64,000 nt of DNA, taken from NCBI GenBank assembly GCA_026014545.1, contig JAOZIH010000006.1, positions 1 to 64,000 on the forward strand, in the 5' to 3' direction. This stretch comes from Candidatus Bathyarchaeota archaeon. GTDB taxonomy: Archaea > Thermoproteota > Bathyarchaeia > Bathyarchaeales > Bathycorpusculaceae. Shown here in pieces: positions 17,271 to 26,673 of this stretch. Under the pieces are notes generated by a model. The model ran no database searches. It was not told the origin of the DNA and saw only the letters and a list, made by a program, of their open reading frames with translations. The number at the start of each line of letters is the position of its first letter. The first letter of the stretch is position 1. The position numbers and the translations under genes are program-made.

Positions 17271-19562
17271 TTAGCTTTTGATTTTGAAAATTACGTATCG
17301 GTCATTCGAGTAGATCATTTCTAAGCGCCTAGAACGGATAATTTTCGTGTCAAGCTGGTTTCGGTCATACACTATAAATTGAATGTTTTTTTCTTTAATG
17401 AAATAAGAGTAATCTCTGCTTTTGATTTCAAATGGTGTTGCTTGCGTAGCTGTAAATAGTTTTTTCAGCTCGCTTAACTGCACCGATTCTGGATAGCTGT
17501 TTTTTGAAAATGTGAGTACTTGATATTGGAAAGAGGCTGTTTGGTTAACGTTAATCTTGTCAAAGTTGTATTGAAAGCGTACAGCGTCTATCTGGTTGCT
17601 TGCCAAAACACCCACGTTGCCCCAGTCAGGTAGCTCACTAAAGTTTAGCGCGAAGATTACTTCGTTTTTCTCATCATAGAAGCCAAGGTAATTATCTGTC
17701 AAGGTTGAGCTGGAAAAGTTCACGACTGCCCACTCATTTCCATGAATGTACGTGGGACGGGCCCACGGGTTCTCCCAGCTTAATATGCCGGGGACATAAG
17801 CCTTTTCGAGGGAGAAGCGTAAATCAAAGAAAGTGCTCAAATACAGTGAGACGCTGCTGACGCTGCTTTTTAGAGGCGAAACTGTCCAAGTAACATTTAT
17901 TGGGTATCGGTCGTTTTGAATGAGAATTATCTGCGTGATGCTTATTTCATCATTGAAGTAGCGAATAGCCAGTTTCTTGAAAGCACTCGTGTTCTCAAAA
18001 ACGGTTTCTCTGTTAAAATCAGACAGCCGCGTCCTTTTTTCAACACCGTTTACGCTGTAACCGATAAAGTTTCCATCTGCTGCGGAGTATGAAACCATGT
18101 ACCAAACATGATTTATTGAAACGTAGTTCTCGTCAGAAACATCGCCTTTCGTCATGTCATACACTCTCACCAAAGTTAATGGGTGCTCAACTTCGTAAGT
18201 TAAGTCCAAGACAGCTTCCGCAATCACGTTTCTTTCGACTGTCGGGCTGGTTTGCGCTATCACCGCTTTGCCAGAAAATAACTGGAACCAAAAACCAGGA
18301 ACCTCCGTTACAACTACTGTTGCTTCTTCTGGAAAATTGCTCCGAAGCCAAACGCCCGCGTCGTATGCTTTCAAATCAGTTGTTGAATAGTAAACACTTG
18401 CTTCCATGATTTTTCCATAAACAACTCCTGCACGAAACATAAACGTCAAAGATGCTAAAATGATAAGGGCAAGTGTCACTAATTGCAGCTGAATTTTCTT
18501 CCATTTTTGTTTATACCTACAATAGAACGCTGTAGTTCGATCTATTATGAATGTAAGCGAAACGGCTGCGAGAATAGCCATAGGCGGCGTCAAATAGTAA
18601 ACGAACCATTGAAAAGGTAAATACAACCCGAAAAGATGAGATTGTGACAAAACAAGGGGGACAAAGAAACTCAAGAGTAAAATTAGAAAGAGCGCAAAGT
18701 GTTTTTCGGCTTTTAATCTAAAGAAAGCAATAAAAATGCCTGCTAGCGCGATTACAAGTATGAAACCAAAGTTTGTCATGAACGCGGTAAGGCTGGTGTA
18801 TGGAATCTGGTATGCGTATGTTTTTTGCGTGAGGAAAACATGCTCAATTATTACATCAACATACGCTATTGTTGCTTGAAAATAGTAAAGGAAAAATGCT
18901 AATCCGCCGCCCAGAACCAGCGCCACTAACGCTTTGAAGTATGTGCCTCTAGATTTTACGAGCAAGAAGAGAAGGATTGGCGGAAGAACTAACGCTACCA
19001 CAAAAGTGGTCAGCTGATGTGATAGAACTAAAGAAAAGCCTGCTAAGAAGGTGATCATAACATGCCCAAAATCTCTTGTTAAAGGCAGATAAACTAGCAG
19101 CAGGAGCATGAATGTCAACCCAAGTACCGTGGTATAGCCGCCCCACAAGTTGACTTCATATATTGGTACGCACATTAGCAGTAAAATCGCGGCTATAGCG
19201 CCGATCTTTTTGTTGAAAAATTTGGCGCCAAGCAAATAGACAGACAAAACCAATAGCCAATCGACGATTGCGGCTGCTGCCTTAACCAGAAAGATCATCT
19301 GCTCAATATTGCTTGCGCCGGTAAACGCTATAAGCGCTGAAAGCATTATCGAATAAAGCGGAGGAGCCCAGCCCAAGTTTTCCAGCGGGATCTTTCCTGT
19401 GTTTAGGAATATTCGGGCTTTTTCTAAATGAACTGCAGGATCATTTCCTAAAACCACACCATTCATTGAAATAAGAGCAAAAAAGCCTACTAAGATGAAG
19501 GCGGAAAGGGTTATAGCAAAAATTTTTTCGAAAAACTTTCCATTTTCAAGTGCACGTGTCAA
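17271..19562 (-). CDS. large GT-C-like membrane protein A
   Basis: A 763-residue protein: about twelve helices in the first ~370 residues, then a long extracellular domain of about 390 residues. The first loop contains GNDPAVHLEKARIFLNTG and GWAPPLYSIML, like the acidic catalytic loop of GT-C glycosyltransferases, which use dolichyl-phosphate donors outside the membrane. I place it with archaeal GT-C-like or oligosaccharyltransferase-like proteins without naming a reaction. It starts 16 nt after a second protein of the same design, so the two probably form an operon and may work on cell-surface glycans. Confidence 0.6.
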   Translation of the reverse strand: MTRALENGKFFEKIFAITLSAFILVGFFALISMNGVVLGNDPAVHLEKARIFLNTGKIPLENLGWAPPLYSIMLSALIAFTGASNIEQMIFLVKAAAAIVDWLLVLSVYLLGAKFFNKKIGAIAAILLLMCVPIYEVNLWGGYTTVLGLTFMLLLLVYLPLTRDFGHVMITFLAGFSLVLSHQLTTFVVALVLPPILLFLLVKSRGTYFKALVALVLGGGLAFFLYYFQATIAYVDVIIEHVFLTQKTYAYQIPYTSLTAFMTNFGFILVIALAGIFIAFFRLKAEKHFALFLILLLSFFVPLVLSQSHLFGLYLPFQWFVYYLTPPMAILAAVSLTFIIDRTTAFYCRYKQKWKKIQLQLVTLALIILASLTFMFRAGVVYGKIMEASVYYSTTDLKAYDAGVWLRSNFPEEATVVVTEVPGFWFQLFSGKAVIAQTSPTVERNVIAEAVLDLTYEVEHPLTLVRVYDMTKGDVSDENYVSINHVWYMVSYSAADGNFIGYSVNGVEKRTRLSDFNRETVFENTSAFKKLAIRYFNDEISITQIILIQNDRYPINVTWTVSPLKSSVSSVSLYLSTFFDLRFSLEKAYVPGILSWENPWARPTYIHGNEWAVVNFSSSTLTDNYLGFYDEKNEVIFALNFSELPDWGNVGVLASNQIDAVRFQYNFDKINVNQTASFQYQVLTFSKNSYPESVQLSELKKLFTATQATPFEIKSRDYSYFIKEKNIQFIVYDRNQLDTKIIRSRRLEMIYSNDRYVIFKIKS

Positions 19563-19578
19563 GGCTGCGGCTTTCTCC

Positions 19579-21924
19579 TCACCTTAATTGAGACTGTTTA
19601 ACTTCGAATATTGCTACTTCATCATTAATAAACGCAAGGTTAAACGTGGGATCACGCGCAAATTTTGAAAGTATTCCATGATCACGGCAGGCGATGTAGG
19701 AAATGTTCCAGTCGCTTAACGCCTTCTTATAGTTGAATACATCAATGGTGCAGTTAGCTTTGTTCTCCTGAGGCGGTTTAAGTAAACGCCCTTCTTTAAA
19801 CGCTTTGAGGTTCTCCATGACAATAGCAGTCATATTTCCTTCTGTGGTTTTTGGGTTTTTATAAACTTCAGGGTCGTCTGTAACTGAAAATGCGCTTGCT
19901 AGAAGCTGAATCTCCGCTTTAGACTCGCCTCCCAAGTTGTATTCTATTTCAAGTATGCATGGATTTTCCTTGTTAACCTCTTTAAGGCTTAATTCTGATT
20001 CATCGAAAATTAATTGCGCCAACGCTTTCATACCTTCATCCAGTAAACCGACAGTTTCATTTTCCAGCATGGTGATTATCCGGCCTTTGCTGTGAACCTT
20101 AAAGTTTAGCCAATCCAAATAGACTTCTGATGCGCCTTCTATAGCGATTGTCATGTTAACAAACTGTGCTCTATTGTAAACCGTTATAAGCTCGGTATAA
20201 TTTAGGAACTCGTTGCCCTTTTTCACGACGATAGTAGCGTGCTCGCCGTCGCTTTCCATTCGCATTTCTTTCACTGGAAGCTGAGTTAAGCTTAACGACT
20301 GCAGTTTCTCGCTAACCCTGTATTTGATTTCTGATGCGCTGTTGTTGAAGTGCATGAAGGGGTAGGGGAAATAGGTCCAGTTAAGCTTGGCCAGAAACAT
20401 TGGGTTGTGCCTACCAATGTAGCCGCCGTCTTCTCGAACCTGAATCAAACCATTATCTATTAGGTAATCTGTGTCAAGCAGGTTTTTGGCTGTCTTTGCA
20501 GGTTCAAGTTCGCGTGCAAGCGTCAAGTACTGTGGGTCAACAGCGCTTAGGGTTGGGCGCTCTGCGAAGCCAGAGAACCACCAGCCGTAGAGCGCGTCGG
20601 AAACAAACACTGAGCCAGCAGGCGTGTTTTGCCTGGCCCATTCTATCGCCTCGTAACCTTGCGCGTTCATTACTTGGTAAAAGCTTTGCACCGCTATGCC
20701 TTGAGATGGCGTTACAAAAAGTGGCACGCATAAAAACGCGAATAACAGAAAGCCAAGAAGGAAGCTTGAATAGATGCTTTTACGAGACAAGCGCAGCCAA
20801 CGTCTTGAACCTGCCTTGCTTACGCGTTTAGTTGGGTCTGCGTTGCTGGTTAAGGTCAAGTATGTGTCTATTACGCGAGCGAAGAAGCCTGCGCCGTGAT
20901 CGATTCCCAGCCCAATCAGCATTATGATGGGCAGGACTATAAAGTATAAGAATCGGTTATAGTCTGTATACATTCCCACAAGATATCCTTGAGTAAAAAT
21001 CATCGGCACCAGAATCCATGCGGCGAAGAGCAAAACGGGAACTGTAAAGAAGCTGCCCTTGTATTTTCTGGAGAATAGGAAGAAAAAGATGGCAGAGCCG
21101 AAGAGAGGAATTACCCATTCCAAAGGTAGTACTCTTGTCGAAAGCAGCGCTTGCCGGATGTCGGATATGCCGCCTGTAAAGGTTTCTCCAGTTACATGCA
21201 CATACGCTGGCGCAACTTCAACCAGAAAAGGCGAGACAAGTGCGGCTCCGAGAAAAATGGGCGCAATCCAAAGGAAAAGCTGCTTTTTTGACACGCCAGT
21301 TTTCTTGGAGAAAAGAAAAGCGAGCACCACTGTGGCGAACGTTATTCCCACGAACATAATTGCGCTTAAGGAGTGCGTTAAGAATACGGCTCCAGACAAA
21401 AGAGCAGCTGCGGCAAGAAATACCGATAAAGAAAATTTGCTTCTTTGGAGGAATAGATAGAAAATCAGGGGAATCACCATTAGCGTTATTACGTTGGGGT
21501 AGCCGCCCCAAAGAAGCATTTCTACATCAAACCGCGAAATTGCCACTAAAAAAGCGACTATCAACGCTGTTGATTCCATCCATACCGCGCGTGTGATTAG
21601 ATACGCGACTAAAACGATAAGCGAGGAAAAGAAGGAAACAACCAACGCATGCGATAAGTAGTCAGGAATGTCTGTGAGCAGGGTTATGTATGAAACGAAG
21701 ATGTGGTATCCGGGGAAAGTTAGGGATAGCCCGCCTCCCATCTGATAGTTGTTCCAAAGGAAATCAGTGTTACCCGACAACGTGATTGACTTGATGACGC
21801 TCTGATGTAATCCAATGTCGGCGCCTGACGGGTAACCCGCCCAAGTCATCAGCAACAGTCGATATAAAAAGGCGCATGTTAAAATAAGAAACGGCAGGAG
21901 AGTCCTATTAGCTATTTTCAGCAT
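19579..21924 (-). CDS. large GT-C-like membrane protein B
   Basis: A 781-residue protein with the same plan as its neighbour: about twelve N-terminal helices followed by a large soluble outer domain. The first loop carries GADIGLHQSVIKSIT and the next helix GYHIFVSYITLL, in keeping with a GT-C fold whose catalytic Asp lies in loop 1. The frame stays open far upstream, but that extension would run through the corrinoid-protein gene on the other strand, so ATG at 21924 is chosen. Tandem genes with a 16-nt gap suggest a divergent paralogue pair. Substrate unknown. Confidence 0.6.
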   Translation of the reverse strand: MLKIANRTLLPFLILTCAFLYRLLLMTWAGYPSGADIGLHQSVIKSITLSGNTDFLWNNYQMGGGLSLTFPGYHIFVSYITLLTDIPDYLSHALVVSFFSSLIVLVAYLITRAVWMESTALIVAFLVAISRFDVEMLLWGGYPNVITLMVIPLIFYLFLQRSKFSLSVFLAAAALLSGAVFLTHSLSAIMFVGITFATVVLAFLFSKKTGVSKKQLFLWIAPIFLGAALVSPFLVEVAPAYVHVTGETFTGGISDIRQALLSTRVLPLEWVIPLFGSAIFFFLFSRKYKGSFFTVPVLLFAAWILVPMIFTQGYLVGMYTDYNRFLYFIVLPIIMLIGLGIDHGAGFFARVIDTYLTLTSNADPTKRVSKAGSRRWLRLSRKSIYSSFLLGFLLFAFLCVPLFVTPSQGIAVQSFYQVMNAQGYEAIEWARQNTPAGSVFVSDALYGWWFSGFAERPTLSAVDPQYLTLARELEPAKTAKNLLDTDYLIDNGLIQVREDGGYIGRHNPMFLAKLNWTYFPYPFMHFNNSASEIKYRVSEKLQSLSLTQLPVKEMRMESDGEHATIVVKKGNEFLNYTELITVYNRAQFVNMTIAIEGASEVYLDWLNFKVHSKGRIITMLENETVGLLDEGMKALAQLIFDESELSLKEVNKENPCILEIEYNLGGESKAEIQLLASAFSVTDDPEVYKNPKTTEGNMTAIVMENLKAFKEGRLLKPPQENKANCTIDVFNYKKALSDWNISYIACRDHGILSKFARDPTFNLAFINDEVAIFEVKQSQLR

Positions 21925-21998
21925 TTTCGGTCTTTCCCAAGCACTATTTTTTGTTTCTTGAATGATTAATATAGACGCAGAGTTAAAGTTTAAATATG

Positions 21999-22010
21999 AT
22001 ATTCGAATAT
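21999..22010 (+). promoter_or_regulatory. palindrome ATATTCGAATAT at corrinoid-gene promoter
   Basis: A perfect 12-bp palindrome overlaps the probable TATA element (GAATATAAAAAG) about 40 nt before the corrinoid-protein start. A related ATTCGAAT motif occurs before the PadR gene (around 11129). It may be an operator or simply an A/T-rich promoter. Confidence 0.35.
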
Positions 22011-22048
22011 AAAAAGCGAGGGTAAAACCTGAAGGGAAGTAAGTTAAA

Positions 22049-22483
22049 ATGTCATGGCTTAAATCTATGATGGAAAAAGAGCCACCTGAACCTGAAAACC
22101 CCCTCGGAACCGTTGTTATCGGCAATCTTGAACCTGACATGCACGACACCGCCAAAGAAGCGGTAAGAAAGGCACTGAAGCGCGCTGGATTCAAAACCGT
22201 CGATGCAGGCAAAAGCGTTGCACCGCAAGTTTTTGTAGACAAAGTTAAAGAGTCCAATGCTGACATATTGGCGCTTTCAATCAACACGGTGCCTGCCAAG
22301 AATAACCTTGCGAAGCTTGATGAATCTCTGAAGGCTGCTGGGCTTAAAGGAAAACTGATAATTATCATGGGCGGCGCTGCAGTGAAAAAGGAAGACGCTG
22401 ATGCTTTCGGCGCTTTATTCGGCAAGAATAAAGAAGAGGGCGTTGAACTCGCAAAGAAAGCTATAGCTGAAAAGAAAAAGTAA
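22049..22483 (+). CDS. short corrinoid-binding protein
   Basis: A 144-residue B12-binding Rossmann domain. It has D30-x-H32 in PDMHDTAK (the His that ligates cobalt in base-off/His-on corrinoids; the usual following G is A), SINTV in place of S-x-L, and GGAAV near the nucleotide tail. The N-terminal helical cap of MtbC/MttC-type proteins (~80 residues) is absent, so it is shorter than the family norm of ~210. It sits 23 nt upstream of an MtrH homologue in a clear operon and most likely carries the methyl group that the MtrH partner transfers. AAGGGA precedes the ATG. Confidence 0.82.
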   Translation: MSWLKSMMEKEPPEPENPLGTVVIGNLEPDMHDTAKEAVRKALKRAGFKTVDAGKSVAPQVFVDKVKESNADILALSINTVPAKNNLAKLDESLKAAGLKGKLIIIMGGAAVKKEDADAFGALFGKNKEEGVELAKKAIAEKKK

Positions 22484-22506
22484 ATTCAAGGTTCAGATGA
22501 GGCAAA

Positions 22507-23415
22507 ATGTTCAAGTTCAACACGGAACAAAAAGTATACCAAATAGGGAAGGTGCAAGTAGGCGGTCAACCAGGAGAACTGCCGACTTTCTTGATTGGCT
22601 CGATTTTCTGGCTTGGCCAGAAAATGGTGCAAGACGCAAACAAGGGAATATTTGACGCAAAAGAAGCCGAGGCAATCATCAACAAAATGGAAACATTACG
22701 CGACTTGACTGGTGTGCCATTTGCTCTGGACGTCGTTGGAACCACAGAGGAAGCTTTCTCAAAGTATATTCCTTTTGTTGCTGACCACACCGATGCGCCG
22801 ATTATGTTGGATGCTATGAGCCCGAAGACGCGTATGGCGGGAGCAGAAATCATCAAGAACGCTGGTTTGCAGGACAGGTGCATCTACAACTCATTCTACA
22901 AAGGCGTTTCTAAGGCTGAAGCGGCGAAAGTCAAGGAATGCGGAATCACAGCGTCAATAGTTCTGGCTGACAATCCAAAGGACAACAGCCTTGAGGGAAA
23001 AATGCAGGTCTTGGAAGAAGCTTTAGCATTGGCAAAAGAAGGTGGCATCACAAAGCCATTGATTGACACCGCTATTCCAGCGTTCGAGCCAGATATGGGC
23101 ACTGCTGTCAGAGCAATACCAAAGATAAAGGAGAAGTATGGTCATCCCACAGGGCTGGGAACTGGAAACGTTGTTACCACTATGGGCTGGGTTAAGGCGC
23201 ATGTTCCTAAGGAATTCCGGTTGGGAACTAGAACTGCCACCAACGCTATAATGCAGACGTTGGGCGCCAACTGGCTGATGTTCGGGCCGGCTGAGCAGTC
23301 GGATTATGTCTTCCCCGCAGTGGCGATAGTTGACGCGTATGTTGCATCTGCAATGGGCGACCTAGACATTAGACCGCTACATGAGCAGCATCCGATCTAC
23401 AAGATTTTCCTCTAA
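22507..23415 (+). CDS. MtrH-family methyltransferase
   Basis: A 302-residue TIM-barrel protein of the MtrH family. It is recognisable throughout: FNTEQKVYQIGKVQVGGQPGELPTFLIGSIF at the start, then ALDVVGTTEEA, IMLDAMSPKTR, YNSFYKG and GTGNVVTT. MtrH and its bacterial MtgA-like relatives move a methyl group between a corrinoid protein and tetrahydromethanopterin or tetrahydrofolate. With the adjacent dedicated corrinoid protein it forms a two-part module. No other Mtr subunits and no substrate-specific MtaB/MttB-type methyltransferase are in the window, so the methyl source is unknown. A T-rich terminator follows. Confidence 0.88.
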   Translation: MFKFNTEQKVYQIGKVQVGGQPGELPTFLIGSIFWLGQKMVQDANKGIFDAKEAEAIINKMETLRDLTGVPFALDVVGTTEEAFSKYIPFVADHTDAPIMLDAMSPKTRMAGAEIIKNAGLQDRCIYNSFYKGVSKAEAAKVKECGITASIVLADNPKDNSLEGKMQVLEEALALAKEGGITKPLIDTAIPAFEPDMGTAVRAIPKIKEKYGHPTGLGTGNVVTTMGWVKAHVPKEFRLGTRTATNAIMQTLGANWLMFGPAEQSDYVFPAVAIVDAYVASAMGDLDIRPLHEQHPIYKIFL

Positions 23416-23417
23416 AT

Positions 23418-23437
23418 TCTCTCTCTTTTTATTTTTT
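23418..23437 (+). terminator. T-rich terminator after MtrH homologue
   Basis: A pyrimidine run with T5 and T6 tracts directly follows the stop codon of the two-gene methyltransferase operon. Confidence 0.45.
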
Positions 23438-23451
23438 GAAGTTTATCTGAA

Positions 23452-23850
23452 ATGTTGAAGGATAGAGGGTTGAAGGCTTATAATTGGCTGGGAATAATCG
23501 TAGCCTATACGGTTTTGACTGTACTCTGTGTTTATATCATTCCTAACAATTCGCCATTTTCAGTATTCACGTACGTGTTTGGCTTCGTGTTTGTCGCGGT
23601 TGTGCCTGGCTACTGTCTTCTCAATGTCTTGTTTCAAGAGGGCAAATTAGATTTAGTTGAAAAAGCCGTGCTGTCTGTGGCGCTAAGTTTCAGCATAGTC
23701 GGCATTTCTGGGCTATTTCTGGGTCTGTCGCCAATAGGAATAACAGTGCCCTCGATTATAGTTTCACTTACCAGCATAGTGCTTGTCTTGGCGTTTGTAG
23801 CATTTCTTAAGAAAAGAAATCTCCAGAGTGTAAAACAAGCAAATAACTAA
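23452..23850 (+). CDS. DUF1616-like membrane protein
   Basis: A 132-residue membrane protein with four helices. The pattern FVAVVPGYCLLNVLFQEGKLDLVEKAVLSVALS is typical of DUF1616 proteins, which often accompany archaeal surface-glycan genes. It has only the membrane part; longer members carry an extra outer domain. It is convergent with the radical SAM gene that follows. Function unknown. Confidence 0.7.
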   Translation: MLKDRGLKAYNWLGIIVAYTVLTVLCVYIIPNNSPFSVFTYVFGFVFVAVVPGYCLLNVLFQEGKLDLVEKAVLSVALSFSIVGISGLFLGLSPIGITVPSIIVSLTSIVLVLAFVAFLKKRNLQSVKQANN

Positions 23851-23886
23851 CCTTGTTCGCTTGTAAGCCGTAGTTTTCGTTTTTCT

Positions 23887-25335
23887 TTACGGCTTTCCTA
23901 ACAGCACTTTTAATGTTTTCCTTGGGTTTCTGATGGCTCTTAATATTTTGTCGCGTGTAAAGAGGGGGTTCACAAGATTCGCTTGCGCACATAACTCGCG
24001 TAGTTCATCGGCTGTGAATTCAGGTGTCTCAATAAGTGGTTCTGCTCCAGCTAAGGCGTCATTGCTGAAGCATTCTCTTAAGAAGCCTTCTCTTTTGGCT
24101 TGCTCATAGAGCCTTGTGCCATAAACGGGTGTGGCTATACTGAAGACAAAGCTTTCCGCGCCTAACTGCCGAAGCTTATAGGCGTACTTTATGGTTTCCT
24201 GAATGTCCCTTTTTGTTTCGCCTATAAAGCCAATTACAAAGAAGCAGCCCACTTTGATCCCCACTTTCTTGCAGAGGGCAACCGCCTGCTCCACACTTTT
24301 AAGGTTCAGGTTCTTTTTGATAATTTGGTCTACAACACGTTGAACGCCTGATTCTGGCGCTATGCGGATTTTCCTGCAGCCCGCCTTCTTCATCTTGATT
24401 AAGAGTTTCTCATCAAGTGTGTCTGCTCTGACACCGTTTGGCGTGAACCATTCGAAGTCCAAGCCTTTTTTTATGATTAAGTCGCAGATGTTTTCCATTC
24501 TTTTTCTATCAAGCGTCATGTTGTCGTCTAGAAAGTCGATTTGCTTGACCTTGTATGTTTTAATAACGTGCTCTATTTCGGCAACAACGTTTTCGGGGCT
24601 TCGGCCACGCCATTTTCTTCCCCAAACTATGTGATGCGTGCAAAAGATGCAGTCGTATGGGCAGCCGCGGCTGGTGACCAGCGCTGTCCAGGGCTTGTAG
24701 ATTTCGCCTCTAAGCGGGTTTTCTTTCACAGCGTCATAATAATCCTTAATTGGGAGAAGATGTCTTGCCGGGAATGGAAGTTTGTCCAGATTCTCTAGTG
24801 GCGGCCGCTGCGGCGTGATGGTTGGCTTGCCATTTTTTGTGAAGCCTATCCCCCTTATTTTCTCAAGGTTCCCTGTTTCCTTGTCCAGTGCATCGATTAA
24901 TTCGGATAAGGTGCATTCTGGTTCTCCTATCACGACAAAATCTACATTGGAGTTAGTAAGGCAGTCTTCAGCGCGTGCGGAAGGATGCTGCCCCTCCAGC
25001 ACCGTGATGATGCCACTGTTGACGTTTTTTGCGATGGCTACCACCTCAAACGCAGTTCTAGCCCAACCGGAAAACGGAATCTCGGCCACAACCACATCAG
25101 GCGCCCAACGCCTGAGCCTATCTTCTATTTCGGTGCGGCTTAAGCCTACGCGATATTTTGTTTCGTCTATCTGATGCAGGTTTCGCCAGCCTTCTGTGGG
25201 CGCATCTATTATGCACACTTTATGCGCCTTTTCGAGTACAGCGGCTATGTAGGCTAAGCCTATGGGTTGAAAAACGCTTGGTTTACCCCACGCTTTCGGC
25301 TGAATACGCGGTGGATTAATCAAGCAGACACGCAT
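23887..25335 (-). CDS. B12-binding-domain radical SAM protein
   Basis: A 482-residue protein with an N-terminal cobalamin-binding-like Rossmann domain (about 1-140) and a central radical SAM domain with SRGCPYDCIFCTHH (C-x3-C-x2-C). A C-terminal helical region follows. This is the class B radical SAM layout, as in BchE and methylases of lipids, peptides or antibiotics. The PxFQPIGLAYIAAVLE opening is typical. The DxHxxG His is not evident, so cobalamin may bind without a protein ligand. The presence of CbiB next door fits a need for cobamide. Substrate unknown. Confidence 0.85.
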   Translation of the reverse strand: MRVCLINPPRIQPKAWGKPSVFQPIGLAYIAAVLEKAHKVCIIDAPTEGWRNLHQIDETKYRVGLSRTEIEDRLRRWAPDVVVAEIPFSGWARTAFEVVAIAKNVNSGIITVLEGQHPSARAEDCLTNSNVDFVVIGEPECTLSELIDALDKETGNLEKIRGIGFTKNGKPTITPQRPPLENLDKLPFPARHLLPIKDYYDAVKENPLRGEIYKPWTALVTSRGCPYDCIFCTHHIVWGRKWRGRSPENVVAEIEHVIKTYKVKQIDFLDDNMTLDRKRMENICDLIIKKGLDFEWFTPNGVRADTLDEKLLIKMKKAGCRKIRIAPESGVQRVVDQIIKKNLNLKSVEQAVALCKKVGIKVGCFFVIGFIGETKRDIQETIKYAYKLRQLGAESFVFSIATPVYGTRLYEQAKREGFLRECFSNDALAGAEPLIETPEFTADELRELCAQANLVNPLFTRDKILRAIRNPRKTLKVLLGKP

Positions 25336-25501
25336 ACGTTGTACCTGCGCTCTGTGGTTTTATCTTGGATTAGGCGGTAATGGATTATGAGAATTTGGTA
25401 CCGTGGAGAAGCCGCCGTGGCCATGCTGCGCTGCATCCTTTTTGAGGGAAATAGTTGAGAACGTGCGATTAATAGGTTTTGCAGATGAGCAAGCCTCTGG
25501 G

Positions 25502-26488
25502 CTAATAGGGGAAAAAGTACATTCTTGTAAGCAAAATTATGAGCAAGCTTAGGAGCAGGCATAAAAGTAGCGCCGCGTTCCTGATTTTTAGTGCTTTTAG
25601 TATTTTGTCTGGAGTAAGCGGCTCATTTTGGTCGCCTAGAATATATTGTCCCGGCTTCTCAAGCTGCACGCGTAATGCTCCGGCCATGGCTGCCATTGGC
25701 CAACCGTGGTTTCTGCTGGGCGTTTTTGCGTGATCTCGGCAGGCGATTTTCCACGCGTTTTTGTAGTCTTCGCCGAGCATAGCGGCGGCAATCACTATGA
25801 GCACGGCGGTTAAGCGTGCTGGAACATAGTTGACTACGGTGTCAAGGTTTGCGCTGAACCAGCCTGTGTGGATGTGTTCGCTGTCTTTGAAGCCTACCAT
25901 GCCGTCTAGGGTGTTGATGGCTTTGAAGGCGATTGCGCCTGAAACGCCAAATAGGGAGTATGCAAGTATAGGCGAGATTTTGAAGTCGATTAGGTTTTCC
26001 GCCATTGACTCGATGACTGCGGAGCTGATTTGCGGGCCAGTCAAGTTTGTGGAATCTCGACGCGAAAAGTGTGAGTATTTTTTGGCTTCGTCTATGTCGT
26101 TTGCAGCTATGGCCTTGGCTGCTGCTTTTGCCCAGTCGGTTTCAAGTTTTATGCAAATCGTGAATTTTAAGAGTATGATGCCGAAGATGGCGTAGACTAT
26201 TGCGCTTAAGAAGACGTAGGCGGCCCATAAGCCGAGGAAAACTGGCAACGTGAAAGCCGCAATCACCGTTAAGGCTAAAAGGGCACCTTTCAGTTTAGCC
26301 ACTTTCGGATTTGAATCCTTAAAATGCGGCTCCAGCTTCTTGGTGAGTCTGCCCATGAGCACGGCTGGATGCAGTTTGAACGCGATTTTCTCTGGGTAAT
26401 TCGGTGATGGATCGCCGAGAAGCAAGTCTAAGGCTATTGCCAACAGGAGTATGGAAGCAGCTAGTGCCACAGCGAACATGTGAACCAC
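25502..26488 (-). CDS. cbiB: adenosylcobinamide-phosphate synthase CbiB/CobD
   Basis: A 328-residue integral membrane protein of the CbiB/CobD family. Family blocks are LDLLLGDPSPNYPE and HPAVLMGRL at the N-terminus, then DSTNLTGPQISSAVIESMAENLIDFKISP, FKAINTLDGMVGFKD and CRDHAKTPSRNHGWPMAAMAGAL. The enzyme attaches aminopropanol phosphate to adenosylcobyric acid, a late cobamide step. ATG at 26479 is an alternative start. It is transcribed with, but 166 nt from, the radical SAM gene downstream. No other cobamide synthesis genes are in the window. Confidence 0.93.
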   Translation of the reverse strand: MVHMFAVALAASILLLAIALDLLLGDPSPNYPEKIAFKLHPAVLMGRLTKKLEPHFKDSNPKVAKLKGALLALTVIAAFTLPVFLGLWAAYVFLSAIVYAIFGIILLKFTICIKLETDWAKAAAKAIAANDIDEAKKYSHFSRRDSTNLTGPQISSAVIESMAENLIDFKISPILAYSLFGVSGAIAFKAINTLDGMVGFKDSEHIHTGWFSANLDTVVNYVPARLTAVLIVIAAAMLGEDYKNAWKIACRDHAKTPSRNHGWPMAAMAGALRVQLEKPGQYILGDQNEPLTPDKILKALKIRNAALLLCLLLSLLIILLTRMYFFPY

Positions 26489-26586
26489 GATGGGCTGAGA
26501 TGGCTAAACTTCTAAAGAGTGCAGAATTTATCTGTATCGATTATTCGATGCGCCTTCTATTTTATGCGCAAACTTTGAAGTAGACC

Positions 26587-26605
26587 CCCTCTATAGGTTT
26601 CTGCA
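26587..26605 (+). repeat. dispersed repeat, copy 1
   Basis: Nineteen bases here (CCCTCTATAGGTTTCTGCA) recur exactly, in inverted orientation, at 57684-57702. Homology extends outward through TAGAC with a 2-nt length difference. Both copies are intergenic and lie near a CTGCATAGAA motif. The origin is unknown. Confidence 0.55.
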
Positions 26606-26673
26606 TAGAATCGCTAATAGGCGCCAAATATGATGGGGAAGATGTGTAGACTAAAAAGGTGGTTTTTGTGGTG

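Noticed and set aside
19579-22425. 948-codon version of the GT-C-like gene B
   Set aside because: The extra N-terminal ~167 codons lie antisense to the clear corrinoid-protein gene and have low-complexity shadow composition; ATG 21924 gives a normal signal/membrane start.
25320-25562. 80-codon minus-strand frame between CbiB and the radical SAM gene
   Set aside because: It overlaps both flanking genes and has no coding character. I also considered a cobamide riboswitch here but saw no B12-box-like sequence.
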